Source of the DNA: CAVRIA01 sp963721115
GTDB taxonomy: Bacteria > Desulfobacterota > Binatia > HRBIN30 > CADEER01
Length of the DNA: 64,000 nucleotides
Reading direction: 5' to 3'
Assembly (NCBI GenBank): GCA_963721115.1
Contig: CAVRIA010000021.1
Location: 124,001-188,000 of the forward strand
Under the pieces are notes generated by a model. That model saw nothing but the letters and a program-made list of their open reading frames with translations. It was not told the origin of the DNA and did not search any database. The position numbers were made by a program, and so were the translations under genes. Within the stretch, counting starts at the first letter, position 1, and every line of letters starts with the position of its first letter. Shown here piece by piece: positions 9,113 through 18,427 of this stretch.

Positions 9113-9517
9113 TCAGCGCTGAATGTCGGGCAGCCAGCTCGCCGGCTGTTGGGAGAAGAGAGTCTTGGCGTCCCAGTAGTCTCGCCACAGCGAGATGCGG
9201 CCGTCGCTGAACTTGAAGACGGCCGCCACGCGCAGCGTGGCGCGCTCGCCGGTCGGGTGGTGCCAGACTTCGGTGCGCTCCACCAGGATCGTGTCGTCGC
9301 TCTCGAGCAGCTCGTGGATGGTCGTGGGGAGCCGCTCCAGCGTGCCGAGTCCGAGCGCGAGCTTGGCGCGGATCGCCTCGGGACCGACCGCGGTGGCTTC
9401 GGCGAAGGGGACGTCCTCGTAGACACAGTCGGGCGTGCAATGCGCCGCCACGGCGGCGAAATCCAGCCGCTCGAGATCGGCGAACAGCTGCCGCAGGCGC
9501 TCGGCGTTCCGACTCAT
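9113..9517 (-). CDS. NTF2-like / limonene-epoxide-hydrolase-like protein
   Basis: 134 residues with the SnoaL/NTF2 fold pattern: an N-terminal helix (RNAERLRQLFADLERLDF), a 'CTPDCVYEDVPF' strand, then VERTEVWHHPTGERATLRV and FKFSDGRISLWRDYWD. The family includes limonene-1,2-epoxide hydrolase, ketosteroid isomerase-like and polyketide enzymes. An Arg/Glu pair in VERTEVW and the Asp residues in WRDYWD could be catalytic, but I cannot assign a substrate. It probably shares a transcript with the lipoprotein gene, 25 bases downstream. Confidence 0.75.
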   Translation of the reverse strand: MSRNAERLRQLFADLERLDFAAVAAHCTPDCVYEDVPFAEATAVGPEAIRAKLALGLGTLERLPTTIHELLESDDTILVERTEVWHHPTGERATLRVAAVFKFSDGRISLWRDYWDAKTLFSQQPASWLPDIQR

Positions 9518-9563
9518 GCCGGCGGATTACCCCGGCGCCGCGGCGATTTCAACCTCGGTCGGT

Positions 9564-10547
9564 TCAGAAGGCGGCGACGCGCTGGATGACCCAGAACATT
9601 GCCACGCTACCGATGGCGTACGGGACGAGTTGCGCCCATCGCAGCGCAGGCATCTCTGCGCGCCGCATCAGCGCGACCAGCGATAACGTCGCGCCGATGA
9701 CGAGGAGGTGGCCCGCCTCGATGCCGAGGTTGAAGGACAACAGCGCCGTCGGAATATTTTCCCGCGGCAAACCGACCTTGCTCAACCCGCCCGCAAAGTC
9801 TAGGCCGTGCACCAGGCCGAAGGCGAGCGCGACAATCCACGGCGCGCGGGTGGCGATTCCTACTGCGCCGCGACGCGCGTGGACGATCTCAGTCGCCATG
9901 AAGGCGATGCTCAGCGCGACGACTGCCTCGACAGGCGCTTGCGGCACGTGGACGACGCCGAGCGCAGCGGCCGACAGCGCGATGCTGTGCGACATCGTGA
10001 AGGCGGCGACGCTCTCGACCAACGTCCAGCCGCCCTGCGTGATGATCAACAGAGCCAGAATGAAGAGCAGATGATCGATTCCGCCGAGAACGTTCTCGAA
10101 ACCGAGGACGAAGAAAGCGTGGATGAGCTCGCGCGGACGCGGCGCGCCGTGCACGACGAAGGAGGGAGCGGATGGCGTGAGCAGCGTGACCTGCGTGGTG
10201 CCGTCCAGGCTTTGCAAGCGCACGAGTACATCGGTGGTCGTCGCGATGAGGCCAAGGATATGGATCGTGCCGCCGGATAGCCCGCCCACGCACTTTACGC
10301 TCCGGCGTTCGATGAAGGCGTCGTTGACGAAGGAGCTTCGCGTCGGGGTCGCACTCGTGCAGTCGGACGGTAGCTGCACGTAGAGGCCGAGCCGCATGTC
10401 CTCGCCGACTGCCGGCACCTTCCAGAGTACGTCGTAAGTCTCCGGGTCGGTCTGCTTGAGCTCGAGGTAAGCAGGACGCACCTCGTGTGCGAATGCGCTG
10501 CGCGCGAATGCGGCGATCAGCGCGAACGCCAGGCACGCACCTTTCAT
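9564..10547 (-). CDS. HupE/UreJ family membrane protein
   Basis: 327 residues with a signal peptide (cut near AFAHEV), a periplasmic domain of about 150 residues and then about seven membrane helices. Motifs typical of the HupE/UreJ_2 family are present: ENVLGGIDHLLFILAL, SHSIALSAAALG and GLVHGLDFAGGL, whose His and Asp residues are thought to bind metal in relatives. The usual role is nickel or cobalt handling, but copies in this gene setting have no proven job. The ATG at 10547 overlaps the stop of the isomerase gene (ATGA), so the two are translationally coupled. Confidence 0.85.
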   Translation of the reverse strand: MKGACLAFALIAAFARSAFAHEVRPAYLELKQTDPETYDVLWKVPAVGEDMRLGLYVQLPSDCTSATPTRSSFVNDAFIERRSVKCVGGLSGGTIHILGLIATTTDVLVRLQSLDGTTQVTLLTPSAPSFVVHGAPRPRELIHAFFVLGFENVLGGIDHLLFILALLIITQGGWTLVESVAAFTMSHSIALSAAALGVVHVPQAPVEAVVALSIAFMATEIVHARRGAVGIATRAPWIVALAFGLVHGLDFAGGLSKVGLPRENIPTALLSFNLGIEAGHLLVIGATLSLVALMRRAEMPALRWAQLVPYAIGSVAMFWVIQRVAAF

Positions 10548-11428
10548 TTCGTTTTCGCCGCTGCGAGGTTGCTCACCGGCGCTGCCGGCTGGGGTGGCTC
10601 GACCACCACCGCGTAACGCTTGAGCGCCTCTTCGTAGAACTTCTCGTTCGCCTGCCGTCGACGGTCGTTGAGCCATTCGCGGCGGACCGCATCGCGCACC
10701 TCCGGCAGTTCAGGCACGCGCTCCTCCGTGCGCTCGCCGACGAAGACCAGATGGACGCCGTAGCCGGATTCGACCGGCCCCTGCCATTGGCCGAGTGGAA
10801 GGTCGCCCAGTTTCGCGGCGAACTTTTCGCCGAACTGCTTGTCGACCTCACCAGCGGGCACTGCGTCGAAGTCGTGCTCGAGCAGGAAGGGATCTCCCAG
10901 CCCCAACACGTCGGTTCCGCTGTCGACCTGATTCAGGCGCGCCAGCAGCTGCGCCGCGTCACGCCCCAGGTTTTCGCCGTGGCGTTCGGGGTCGAGGTAC
11001 ACCTGCCTGAACGTGAACCGGCGCTCGACGCGAAACGCGTCGGCGTGTGTTTTCAGATATGCGCTCAGCTCCCCGTCGGTCGGCTCCGCCTGGGCCGCGA
11101 CATCGTCGGTGACGAACTCCAACTTTTGGCGCAGACGCCGGCGGATGATGGGGTCCTCCTTGTCCAAGCCCAGCGCGACTGCTTCGCGCCAATAGACTTC
11201 CTCGCGCACGCGATCGCGGATCAGGCCTTCCAATTCGTCTGTCGTGGGAGGGCGTTGCCAAGTGCGAGTGAAGCCCTCGACCATTGAGGCGATCTGACCC
11301 TGCGTGACGACGATCCTCGCCCTCTGGCCGGCGGCGCTCTTGCCTGCGACGTCGTAGACCGCAAAGACCGCGACCGCGAGCAGGAGAAAATGCAGCAGCG
11401 GCTCGCGCAGGAATTGCCTCATGAGCAT
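10544..11428 (-). CDS. Parvulin-type peptidyl-prolyl cis-trans isomerase
   Basis: 294 residues with a single N-terminal membrane anchor (LLHFLLLAVAVFAVYDVAG) and a periplasmic SurA/PpiC-like chaperone region. The parvulin domain lies at about residues 130-235, with FRQVYLDPERHGENLG, LGDPFLLEHDF, FAAKLGDLPLGQWQGPVESGYGVHLVFV: the GPVxSxYGxHLVxV end is a hallmark of the fold. It should speed folding of exported proteins. It starts 8 bases after the DUF3604 stop and overlaps the HupE-like gene by 4 bases. An ATG at 11422 is an equally good start. The DUF3604-isomerase-HupE order is a recurring operon in marine and soil proteobacteria. Confidence 0.85.
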   Translation of the reverse strand: MLMRQFLREPLLHFLLLAVAVFAVYDVAGKSAAGQRARIVVTQGQIASMVEGFTRTWQRPPTTDELEGLIRDRVREEVYWREAVALGLDKEDPIIRRRLRQKLEFVTDDVAAQAEPTDGELSAYLKTHADAFRVERRFTFRQVYLDPERHGENLGRDAAQLLARLNQVDSGTDVLGLGDPFLLEHDFDAVPAGEVDKQFGEKFAAKLGDLPLGQWQGPVESGYGVHLVFVGERTEERVPELPEVRDAVRREWLNDRRRQANEKFYEEALKRYAVVVEPPQPAAPVSNLAAAKTK

Positions 11429-11435
11429 GGAGTTG

Positions 11436-13405
11436 TCACTTCGACGGCGTGTACCAGATCGGCGACGTGTAGGCGCGCTCGCTGATGATCATCGGGACTT
11501 CCGGCGGCATCTTCACTCCGAAGTACTTCGCGTCGTAAGCGGTCCAGCGCGGCGTCGGGATCTCGATGACGCGACCGTAGTAGAAGGCGCGCTGAGTGGG
11601 GTCGAAGTCCGGGTCTTTCCACACCGCGATCAATTCCGGGGCGCCGATGGTGTTGGTCCAGGTCGCGTTCTCCACATCCACGGTGTTGCCGACCGACGGG
11701 AGCTTGCCGTCCGGCGCCGGGTTTGCGGTCGCCGCTCCACGGCGACGTCGTAGATCTTCTCGTGCGACTTGACCCTCGGCGTCGAGCCAGCCCTTGATGA
11801 TCTGATATGCGGTCGAGGTTTGCGCCGATCGGGTCTTTGAGCGCGGCGACCAGGAACGTCGGCGCCTTGCCCTTCGGGTGCATCGCGCAAGTCGCCGCCC
11901 ATCGGCACGCCCTTGGCGTAGCCGATCTCGGCCGGCATGCGATTGTCGGCGTCCGGGGCGTCGAAGTCCCAGCCGCCGAAGAAGCGCACGATCATGCGCG
12001 GGCCGGTGGTGGCATAGGCTTCCTTGCGCTGCATCGCGTCCCAGATCGACTTCCCGCGTGTTCTCCGTGGCCCAGACCGCAGCGTAGCCGGATGCGGTCA
12101 TGCTCCCAGCCCATGATCGACGGTCCCCGTTGTGCGGATTGTTCACGAACGGATGCGAACGCGCGCGTCGCGCTGGGCTCGGCGCTGGAGGTCTTGCCCC
12201 AGAAGTTGTCCTCTTCGACCGCGGCAAGGCCGGTGTGCGCGTCGGTCGAGCCGATCATGCCGAACTTGTAGGGATTGATGCCGAGCTCCTCTTCGAGCTT
12301 CAGGCCGTTCTTCGAGCGCCGAGCGGGCGTACTCGAACTCGAGCATTTCTCGCTTCTTGGGTTCCGACAGGTCGAGGTTGCCCTTGTCCCAGCGTCTCGA
12401 AGTTCGCGAACTCGTCGTTGGGGGAGAGGAACGGATGCGTCTCGCCATCGCCCTTGATCTGCGTCACTTCGTACAGCCGTTCCCAGCGATCGCGCTGCTC
12501 GGCATACGCGCGATCGATCGGCTTTCCGGTGAACGACTCGATGATCGGGAACATGCGGCCGTTGCGCAGAGGTTGCCGTTGTGCGCGATGGCGAGCACCT
12601 GCCCGCCCGTCTTCTCCTCGTAGGCCGCCATCCACTTCCAGAGATCGCGCGGGTTGTCGCTGCCGAGCGGCTTCATGGTGGTGAACGGCTCGACGAGACT
12701 GGCCTTGTCGCCGGCGTCGCGGAAGATGACGTTGCGATGCAAATTGTTGCCACCGGTGTTCGAGGTCCACTCGTAGCCGATGAACGCCGTGAAGCGGCCC
12801 GGATCGTTCGCTTCCTCGGCCGCCTTGATGGTTTCGTCCCACGCCCCGCGATAGGCAGGCCGTGCCCGGGAACCGGGAAGGATGGCCTTGGAGATGGATC
12901 CCTTGCCGAAATTGATGATGATGTCGATTGCCGCCGCTGCCCCCTCGCCGGAGTTGATCATGTCGTTCCACTTGCGGCCCTGGGGATCGGCCATGATTTT
13001 CGGATCACCGGCGAGGATCAACGGGAAAAAGCCAAAGCCATCCGAGTGATCGGCGACCACGAGAAAATCCAGCGGTCGGGACAGCTTGGCCGGTTGCCCG
13101 CTGGAGGCGATGATCTCCGCGCCTTTGGCGAAGCGATACGCGTCGCGCGGTCCGAGGCGGCAACCGAACGCGCCTGCGTCCATCGAGAACGATGTGTGCA
13201 GATGCGTATCGCCGAAGAGCGGACGCGTTGGGTAGTTGCGTCCCGCATACGGCGAGTACGGCGCCTTCGACGGAAACGCCTTCTCGGCGGCTTGCTCATC
13301 GAGAGTGCCGATATCGGTCGTCGCGCTCCGCTCGGCGGCGAATCCCGGCGGCGCCAGGCTGGACATCAACAGCGCGAGTGCGATGACCGTTGGAACGGTC
13401 TTCAT
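11436..13405 (-). pseudogene. DUF3604 (PHP-like) secreted protein, many frameshifts
   Basis: The ATG at 13405 has a clear AAGGAG site and a signal peptide (PGFAAERS). The first 280 residues are intact and show the metal-binding pattern of the PHP-like DUF3604 family: FGDTHLHTSFSMDAGAFG, VVADHSDGFGFF, AIAHNGNL. Further pieces include MIGSTDAHTGLAAVEEDNFWG, DADNRMPAEIGYAKGVPMGG and the C-terminal GNTVDVENATWTNTIGAPEL. Between about 12570 and 11720 the frame changes roughly ten times, while every piece stays highly conserved and in order. That pattern fits local sequence error better than a decayed gene, but the gene cannot be read as it stands. Function of DUF3604 is unproven; a metal-dependent hydrolase is likely. 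Confidence 0.75.
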
Positions 13406-13931
13406 AGGCGTTCTCCTTGTCTGAGGCGACCCAATTCTTCGAGCGGTCGTCTGCGTCGGACGAGTGCGCGCCAGGCGGATCTGCTTGTATCTCCCCGTTT
13501 CACATTCTTCCAGTCCTCTCCGCGTGCGTCGTGGCGAGTCCCACGACTGGCGACCGGGATCACGTTCGACGGCGGCGACGCGGAACACAAGATCGCTCCG
13601 GCCAGCGCTGGCTCGCTGCAGCCAAACGCATGTTTGACTTTTGCGCGAACGTCGAATTAGCTTTGCGGCGACCAAAAATCCTCACCACGAAGGACACGAA
13701 GATCGCGAAGAGAAAAGAGCTCGAGCGCTCGACTGGTCTGAAGTGAACCGCAGGAAGGACCGCGGGTCAGCCTGCCCCGAGTGTCTCTGAAGGATGCCCT
13801 TCGCGGTCTTCGTGCCCTTCGTGGTGAATTTCGTTCGGTAAAACCATAAGCTGATCGGCTGCATTGTTCATGCTTCCGGGCGCGCGTCGCCGCGATCGCC
13901 GCGCCGGCCCGGGAGCGAGAGAGGGTATGTG
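13406..13931. repeat. Intergenic region with CACGAAG palindrome, copy 2
   Basis: This 526-base gap between divergent genes has no credible gene. Bases 13675-13845 hold an inverted pair: AATCC then CACCACGAAGGACACGAAGA at 13677-13710, and its counterpart CTTCGTGCCCTTCGTGGTGA near 13807-13830, about 100 bases apart. The rest (13420-13670) probably contains the promoter of the DUF3604 operon; nothing else could be recognised. Confidence 0.65.
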
Positions 13932-15314
13932 ATGCAGAAACAACTCACCACGATCGTCCTGGTTTCGATCGCCGCACTGTCGCTGTTCGCGTCGGGAGCG
14001 CGCGCCGCGCAGGACGGCACCAAGGCCGAGGACGGCGCCAAGGGAGAAGAGGTCGCGCCGGGGTTGCACGTCGGCGACATGCTGGATCAGAGCAACTGGC
14101 AGCTCGCCAAGGACCTGCTGCCTTCGGAGATCCTGCGGCACTACGGGGACGGCGAGTACAAGAACGTCATCGTCTCCTACCCGGTGGGGCAGGCGCACTG
14201 GGAGAAGTCGTTCCTCGAGGCGACGGAGAAGAACGCCGGCCAGCTCGATATCGACGAGCGGGGATCGGTCGTTTACTCGTCGACCAAGAAGCAGCCCGCC
14301 TACCTGTACGGCATCCCGTTTCCCAACATCGATCCGAACGATCCGAAGGCGGGGTGGAAGGTCGTGTGGAACCAGTTCCTCGCCTACTGGTACGGCGGCA
14401 ACAGCTACAACCAGACTCTGGTGGCGATGTTGCAGGCGAAGGGAATGGACCGCGAGATTCACGCCAACGGCTGGTTCGAGTTCTGGGACGGCCAGACGCC
14501 GAAGTACCGCAAGGACAATCCGCTCAATCTGCAGAGTCAGTTCCTCGGCGTCTCGACCTACCCGACCGATCTGCAGGGCACCTCTTCGCTGACCTGGCGC
14601 TACCGCGATCCGGAGAAGCGCGACTCGGTGTGGGCCTACGTGCCGGCGTTGCGGCGCGTGCGCGCGGTCAGCCCGGCGAATCGCTCGGACGGCTACCTGG
14701 GCTCGGATCTCAGCGGCGACGACGGCTTCTTCTTCGACGGCAAGCCGGAGGACTTCACCTTCAAGCTGATCGGCAAGCGGGAAGGGCTGCGCATCGTCGA
14801 TCCCGTCTCCGTGGCGCACCCGATCCAGGTGCAGCCCGCCGGGGGGAAGGAGGGCGGCTGGATCGCGCTGACCTACGACAATCCGCCGATGGCCGGCTTC
14901 CAGGACCCCAACTGGAAGGGCGTGGCGTGGGCGCCGATCGGTGCCGGTCTGGCCAAGCGGCCGTTCTGGGTGGTGGAAGCGGTGCCGAAGGACAAGTACT
15001 ACCTCTACGGCAAGCTCGAGCTGTGGATCGACGCCGAGACCTGGGACGGCTCGTGGAATCGCAAGTACAGCTGGACGGGCGAGCTCGTGCACGACTACGG
15101 GGTCATGGCGCGCGTCAACCAGCCCGCCGGTCCGGAGGACGCGCGCGAGTGGCTGCCCGCCAGCACGCGCGTGTGGGCGTGCGCGGAGAACCTCAAGATG
15201 AACCGCGCCACTCTGGGCGGCATGCGCGCCAACCCCAAGTCGGCGTTCATCCGCCGGCAGAACACGGACCAGAACGTCTTCGACCCGCAGGCGCTGACGA
15301 GGTTCGGGAAGTAG
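13932..15314 (+). CDS. DUF1329 secreted protein
   Basis: About 460 residues with a signal peptide (LSLFASGARAAQDG). It belongs to the DUF1329 family, which shares the outer-membrane lipoprotein-carrier (LolA/LolB-like) beta fold. Typical parts visible: DQSNWQLAKDLLPSEILRHY, SSTKKQPAYLYGIPFP, TSSLTWRYRDPEKRDSVWAYVPALRRVRAVS and a C-terminal ARVWACAENLKMNR-like end. Members lie near RND transporters or steroid/terpenoid catabolic genes and are thought to help hydrophobic compounds or lipids move through the periplasm; this is not proven. ATG at 13932 follows a GAGAGAGGG stretch; the GTG just before it is an alternative. Confidence 0.85.
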   Translation: MQKQLTTIVLVSIAALSLFASGARAAQDGTKAEDGAKGEEVAPGLHVGDMLDQSNWQLAKDLLPSEILRHYGDGEYKNVIVSYPVGQAHWEKSFLEATEKNAGQLDIDERGSVVYSSTKKQPAYLYGIPFPNIDPNDPKAGWKVVWNQFLAYWYGGNSYNQTLVAMLQAKGMDREIHANGWFEFWDGQTPKYRKDNPLNLQSQFLGVSTYPTDLQGTSSLTWRYRDPEKRDSVWAYVPALRRVRAVSPANRSDGYLGSDLSGDDGFFFDGKPEDFTFKLIGKREGLRIVDPVSVAHPIQVQPAGGKEGGWIALTYDNPPMAGFQDPNWKGVAWAPIGAGLAKRPFWVVEAVPKDKYYLYGKLELWIDAETWDGSWNRKYSWTGELVHDYGVMARVNQPAGPEDAREWLPASTRVWACAENLKMNRATLGGMRANPKSAFIRRQNTDQNVFDPQALTRFGK

Positions 15315-15326
15315 GGCACGACCGCA

Positions 15327-15394
15327 GGTTGTTGAGTTGTTGGGTTGTTGGTTGTTGGCAATCAAAGATCCAGCAACCAACAACTCAACAACGA
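15327..15394. repeat. GTTGTTGG hairpin repeat, copy 1
   Basis: Left arm GGTTGTTGAGTTGTTGGGTT followed by more GTTGG units, and a complementary right arm of CAACAA units (about 15371-15394) around a short centre. It lies 12 bases after the DUF1329 stop and could act as a terminator-like stem. Other copies: 39305, 50945, 51738, 53523, and partial copies at 43091 and 60214. Confidence 0.8.
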
Positions 15395-15453
15395 ACAGCC
15401 TGGTGGAGCGGTTGAGCGGATTGGGTGAAGCCCCAACGGGTGGAGAAGAGGCG

Positions 15454-16374
15454 ATGGACAAGGTCCGGGCAATTGCGCGCGTGGTGTCGAACTGGGGGCG
15501 CTGGGGTGCGGAGGATGAGCGCGGGACGCTGAACTTCGTCACGCCGGAGAAGGTTCGCCGGGCGGCGGCGTGCGTGCGGCGCGGCGAGGTGTTCAGCCTC
15601 GGGTTGACCTTCGGCGTCGAGGGCCCGCAGATCGGGCAGGGCGGCAGAGTCAACCCGCTGCACCTGATGAGCGCCGTCGGCGCCGGCTACGGGCCGGATC
15701 CGGAGGGCTTCCGCTACAACGACGACGTCGTCGTCATGCCGCTCCAGTGCGCCACCCAATGGGACAGCCTGGCGCACGTGTACTACGGCGGCCAGCTCTA
15801 CAACGGCTTCCCCGCGTCGACGACGACGGCGGCCGGTGCCTCGCGCAACGGCATCGACAAGTTCGGCCCCGGAGTGGTGTCGCGCGGCGTCCTGCTCGAC
15901 GTGGCGCGCGCCGCGGGCGAGAAGCGCCTGGCGCCGGGGCGGGTGATCACGCCGGCCGACCTCGAGGCGGCGGAGCGCGCGCAGAAGGTGAAGGTGGAGA
16001 GCGGCGACGTGCTCCTGGTCCGCACCGGTCACATTACCGTGTTCACGGTCGACGGCGACCGCGTCGGCTACATGCGGCAGATGCCCGGCCTGGGACTCGC
16101 CTGTCCCGAGTGGCTGCACGCGCGCCAGGTCGCGGCGGTGGCGACGGACACCAACGCCGTCGAGGTCATTCCGTTCGAGGATCCGGGCGCGCCGCTGCCG
16201 GTGCACATGCTCTGCATCCGCGACATGGGCCTCACCCTGGGCGAGATGTTCTACCTCGAGGAGCTGGCCGAGGACTGCGCCCGCGACGGCGTGTGGGAAT
16301 TCCTCTTCAGCGCCCCGCCGCTCAAGGTGACCGGCGCCGTCGGCTCGCCGCTCAACCCGCTGGCGGTGAAATGA
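15454..16374 (+). CDS. Cyclase family protein (kynurenine formamidase-like)
   Basis: 306 residues of the metal-dependent cyclase/formamidase family (PF04199). The region LQCATQWDSLAHVYYGGQLYNG is a divergent form of the family's HxGTHxDxPxH metal site, keeping the Asp and one His. Also typical are LMSAVGAGYGPDPEGF upstream and DVLLVRTGH, TDTNAVEVIPFEDP and PVHMLCIRDMGL downstream. Members hydrolyse amide, lactone or cyclic bonds; in catabolic clusters they often open rings or remove formyl groups. Substrate unknown. GGAGAAGAG at the correct distance supports the ATG at 15454. Confidence 0.85.
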   Translation: MDKVRAIARVVSNWGRWGAEDERGTLNFVTPEKVRRAAACVRRGEVFSLGLTFGVEGPQIGQGGRVNPLHLMSAVGAGYGPDPEGFRYNDDVVVMPLQCATQWDSLAHVYYGGQLYNGFPASTTTAAGASRNGIDKFGPGVVSRGVLLDVARAAGEKRLAPGRVITPADLEAAERAQKVKVESGDVLLVRTGHITVFTVDGDRVGYMRQMPGLGLACPEWLHARQVAAVATDTNAVEVIPFEDPGAPLPVHMLCIRDMGLTLGEMFYLEELAEDCARDGVWEFLFSAPPLKVTGAVGSPLNPLAVK

Positions 16375-16378
16375 CGGT

Positions 16379-16483
16379 GAACCGGTGCGCCGGTTAGCCG
16401 GTTAGCCGGTGCGCGAGAAAAAGAATCAGGACCGGCTCACTGGCTCACCGGCATACTGGCTCACCGGCGCACCGGCTCACCCT
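16379..16483. repeat. GGCTCACC repeat, intergenic copy
   Basis: Begins just after the cyclase stop with CCGGTGCGCCGGTTAGCCGG units and continues, after a short centre, as complementary ACCGGCTCACTGGCTCACC units up to the tetR stop. The two halves can pair. It lies between convergent genes. The same family is found inside dnaE2 and imuB. Confidence 0.75.
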
Positions 16484-16485
16484 CT

Positions 16486-17112
16486 TCACGCCAGCACCGC
16501 GCGCTCGATGATGCGCCGGAAGCGGTCGGCGAGCGCGGCGCGGTCGGTCTTCATGCCGCCGGCGGCCCACTCGGCGAGCAGGACCTGGTCGATGGCGCTG
16601 AAGATCTTGGCCAGGAAGGCGGGGTCCTCGTCGGCGAACACGCCTTGCTCGACGCCGCGCCGGAAGACGTCCGCCTGCAGGGCGTGGATCTCGCTCCACA
16701 GGCGCACCTGGCTCTCGGTTCCCAGCGACGGTCCGAGCACCCACGAGGTGCCGAGGCGCAGGTACATGCGCAGGAAGCCGGGGTGGGCGACGAAGTAGTC
16801 GATGTAGGCTTCGATCAACGCCTCGAGGGCCTGACGCGGCGTGAGCTCCGGGGCCGCGACGCCGCGAGCGATCTGCAGCAGCTCTTGGCCGCGCTCGTCG
16901 AGAATGGCTCGGAAGAGATCCTCCTTGCCCGGGAAGATGGCGTAGATGGTGCCCATCGAGAGGTCCGCCGTCGCCGAGATCTCCGACAGCTTGGCGCTCT
17001 CGAAGCCGCGCTCGGCGAAGACCTGCTCCGCCGCCTCCAGGATGTGCTGCCGGTACAGATCGTTCTTCACCCGGCGCGCCTCGTCCTGCAGCTTGCGTTT
17101 GGCCCCCTTCAT
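16486..17112 (-). CDS. TetR-family transcriptional regulator 1
   Basis: 208 residues. The N-terminal helix-turn-helix reads ILEAAEQVFAERGFESAKLS then EISATADLSMGTIYAIFPGK, the classic TetR pattern. The ligand-binding C-terminal half (about residues 85-200) is all helical. It is divergent from the LLM flavoenzyme gene with a 140-base shared control region, so it probably represses that catabolic gene set and is released by a pathway intermediate. Ligand unknown. Confidence 0.9.
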   Translation of the reverse strand: MKGAKRKLQDEARRVKNDLYRQHILEAAEQVFAERGFESAKLSEISATADLSMGTIYAIFPGKEDLFRAILDERGQELLQIARGVAAPELTPRQALEALIEAYIDYFVAHPGFLRMYLRLGTSWVLGPSLGTESQVRLWSEIHALQADVFRRGVEQGVFADEDPAFLAKIFSAIDQVLLAEWAAGGMKTDRAALADRFRRIIERAVLA

Positions 17113-17132
17113 CTCGTCGACCTCGGACGAAA

Positions 17133-17185
17133 ACTATATCAGCGCAGAAAACGATTGACAATTCTAAAATCCGAATGGTAATTCG
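17133..17185. promoter_or_regulatory. Overlapping divergent promoters of tetR and the LLM gene
   Basis: On the minus strand TTGTCA (17161-17156), a 17-base spacer and TATAGT (17138-17133) make a good sigma-70 promoter for the TetR gene. On the plus strand TTGACA (17155-17160) and GGTAAT (17177-17182), 16 bases apart, could drive the LLM gene. The two -35 boxes share five bases. A CGAAT-N4-ATTCG inverted repeat (17172-17185) covers the plus -10 and is a candidate TetR operator. Confidence 0.5.
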
Positions 17186-17252
17186 TTTCCACGAATCATC
17201 ATTTCTGTGGAGCCGAGCCGCAGGGACGGCGGCGCGGTCCAAGGAGGGCGAC

Positions 17253-18377
17253 ATGGAGTTCGGGATCTTCTCGCAGATGCACACCCCGCACGACGACACC
17301 GAGCACGCGCGCTTCATGCGCGAGGTCGAGGTGGCGCTGGCGGTCGACGCGGCGGGCTTCAAGTACGACTGGTCGCCCGAGCACCACTTCCTCAAGAACT
17401 ACTCGCACCAGCCGGCGCCGGAGGTGTTCCTGACCTGGGTGGCCGCGCTCACCAAACGGATCCACGTCGGCACCGCGATCACCAACATCACCGCCGCGGT
17501 CAACCACCCGGCGCGCGTCGCCGAGCGCATCGCCACGCTCGACCACCTGTCGGAGGGGCGGGTCGAGTTCGGCACCGGGCGCGGCTCGTCATCGGCGGAG
17601 TGGGGCGGCTTCGCCATCCCGTCGGCCGCCGAGACCAAGCCGATGTGGCGCGAGTCGATGGAGCAGATCCCGGTCATGTGGCGCGACGAGCCGTACCAGT
17701 TCGAGGGCAAGTACTTCCGCATGCCGAAGCGCGACATCCTGCCCAAGCCCTACTCCAAGCCGCACCCGCCGCTGTGGGTGGCCTGCTCGAGCCCCAACAC
17801 GTTCATCGAGGCGGGCGAGCTCGGCCTCGGCTCGCTGTGCTTCACCTTCGGCACGCCGGAGCAGATCGGCAAGCACGTGAAGAACTACAAGGACGCCATC
17901 AAGCGCTGCAAGAATCCGATCGGCGAGTACATCAACGACAACATCGCCGTGACCACCAACATGTTCTGCCTGCCCGACGGCGACGAGGCGCGCGCTCTGT
18001 TCTGCGAGGCGCGCACGGAGTACTTCACGCAGCTCTTCTTCGGCTGGCTGGACTCGATCCCGCGCCCCGAGGGCATGCCGAAGGAGGGGCCGATCCCGCA
18101 GCTGCCGAAGCCGACGCCGGCCGATCTCAAGGGCGGGCTGAAGGGCGGTGGACGCCAGATCGGCTCTCCGGAGGAGATCGTCGAGGTCGTGAAGATGTAC
18201 GAGGCGATCGGCGTCGACCAGTTGATCTACTCGCCGCTGACCATGACGATGGACCAGAAGCACGTGCTGCGCTCGATCGAGACGTTCGGCAAGCACGTGC
18301 TGCCGAAGTTCGACAAGGACCCGATCCACAGCACGACGCGCCAGCGCCAGGCCGCGCTCGCCGCCAGGGCGGCGTGA
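17253..18377 (+). CDS. LLM-class flavin-dependent oxidoreductase
   Basis: 374 residues of the bacterial luciferase-like monooxygenase superfamily (TIM barrel, FMN or F420). Conserved parts: MEFGIFSQMHTPHDD at the first strand, KYDWSPEHHFLKNYS with the paired His residues, IHVGTAITNI, NHPARVAERIATLDHLSEGR and VEFGTGRG. These proteins oxidise or reduce a small organic substrate using a reduced flavin; in degradation clusters they often insert oxygen next to a carbonyl. The substrate here is unknown. AAGGAGGGCGAC supports the ATG at 17253. It heads a plus-strand run of catabolic genes. Confidence 0.9.
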   Translation: MEFGIFSQMHTPHDDTEHARFMREVEVALAVDAAGFKYDWSPEHHFLKNYSHQPAPEVFLTWVAALTKRIHVGTAITNITAAVNHPARVAERIATLDHLSEGRVEFGTGRGSSSAEWGGFAIPSAAETKPMWRESMEQIPVMWRDEPYQFEGKYFRMPKRDILPKPYSKPHPPLWVACSSPNTFIEAGELGLGSLCFTFGTPEQIGKHVKNYKDAIKRCKNPIGEYINDNIAVTTNMFCLPDGDEARALFCEARTEYFTQLFFGWLDSIPRPEGMPKEGPIPQLPKPTPADLKGGLKGGGRQIGSPEEIVEVVKMYEAIGVDQLIYSPLTMTMDQKHVLRSIETFGKHVLPKFDKDPIHSTTRQRQAALAARAA

Positions 18378-18427
18378 CGGTAGCCACCCCTCGGCTTCTG
18401 AAGTAGGATGGAAGCTCGCCTTCTCCC

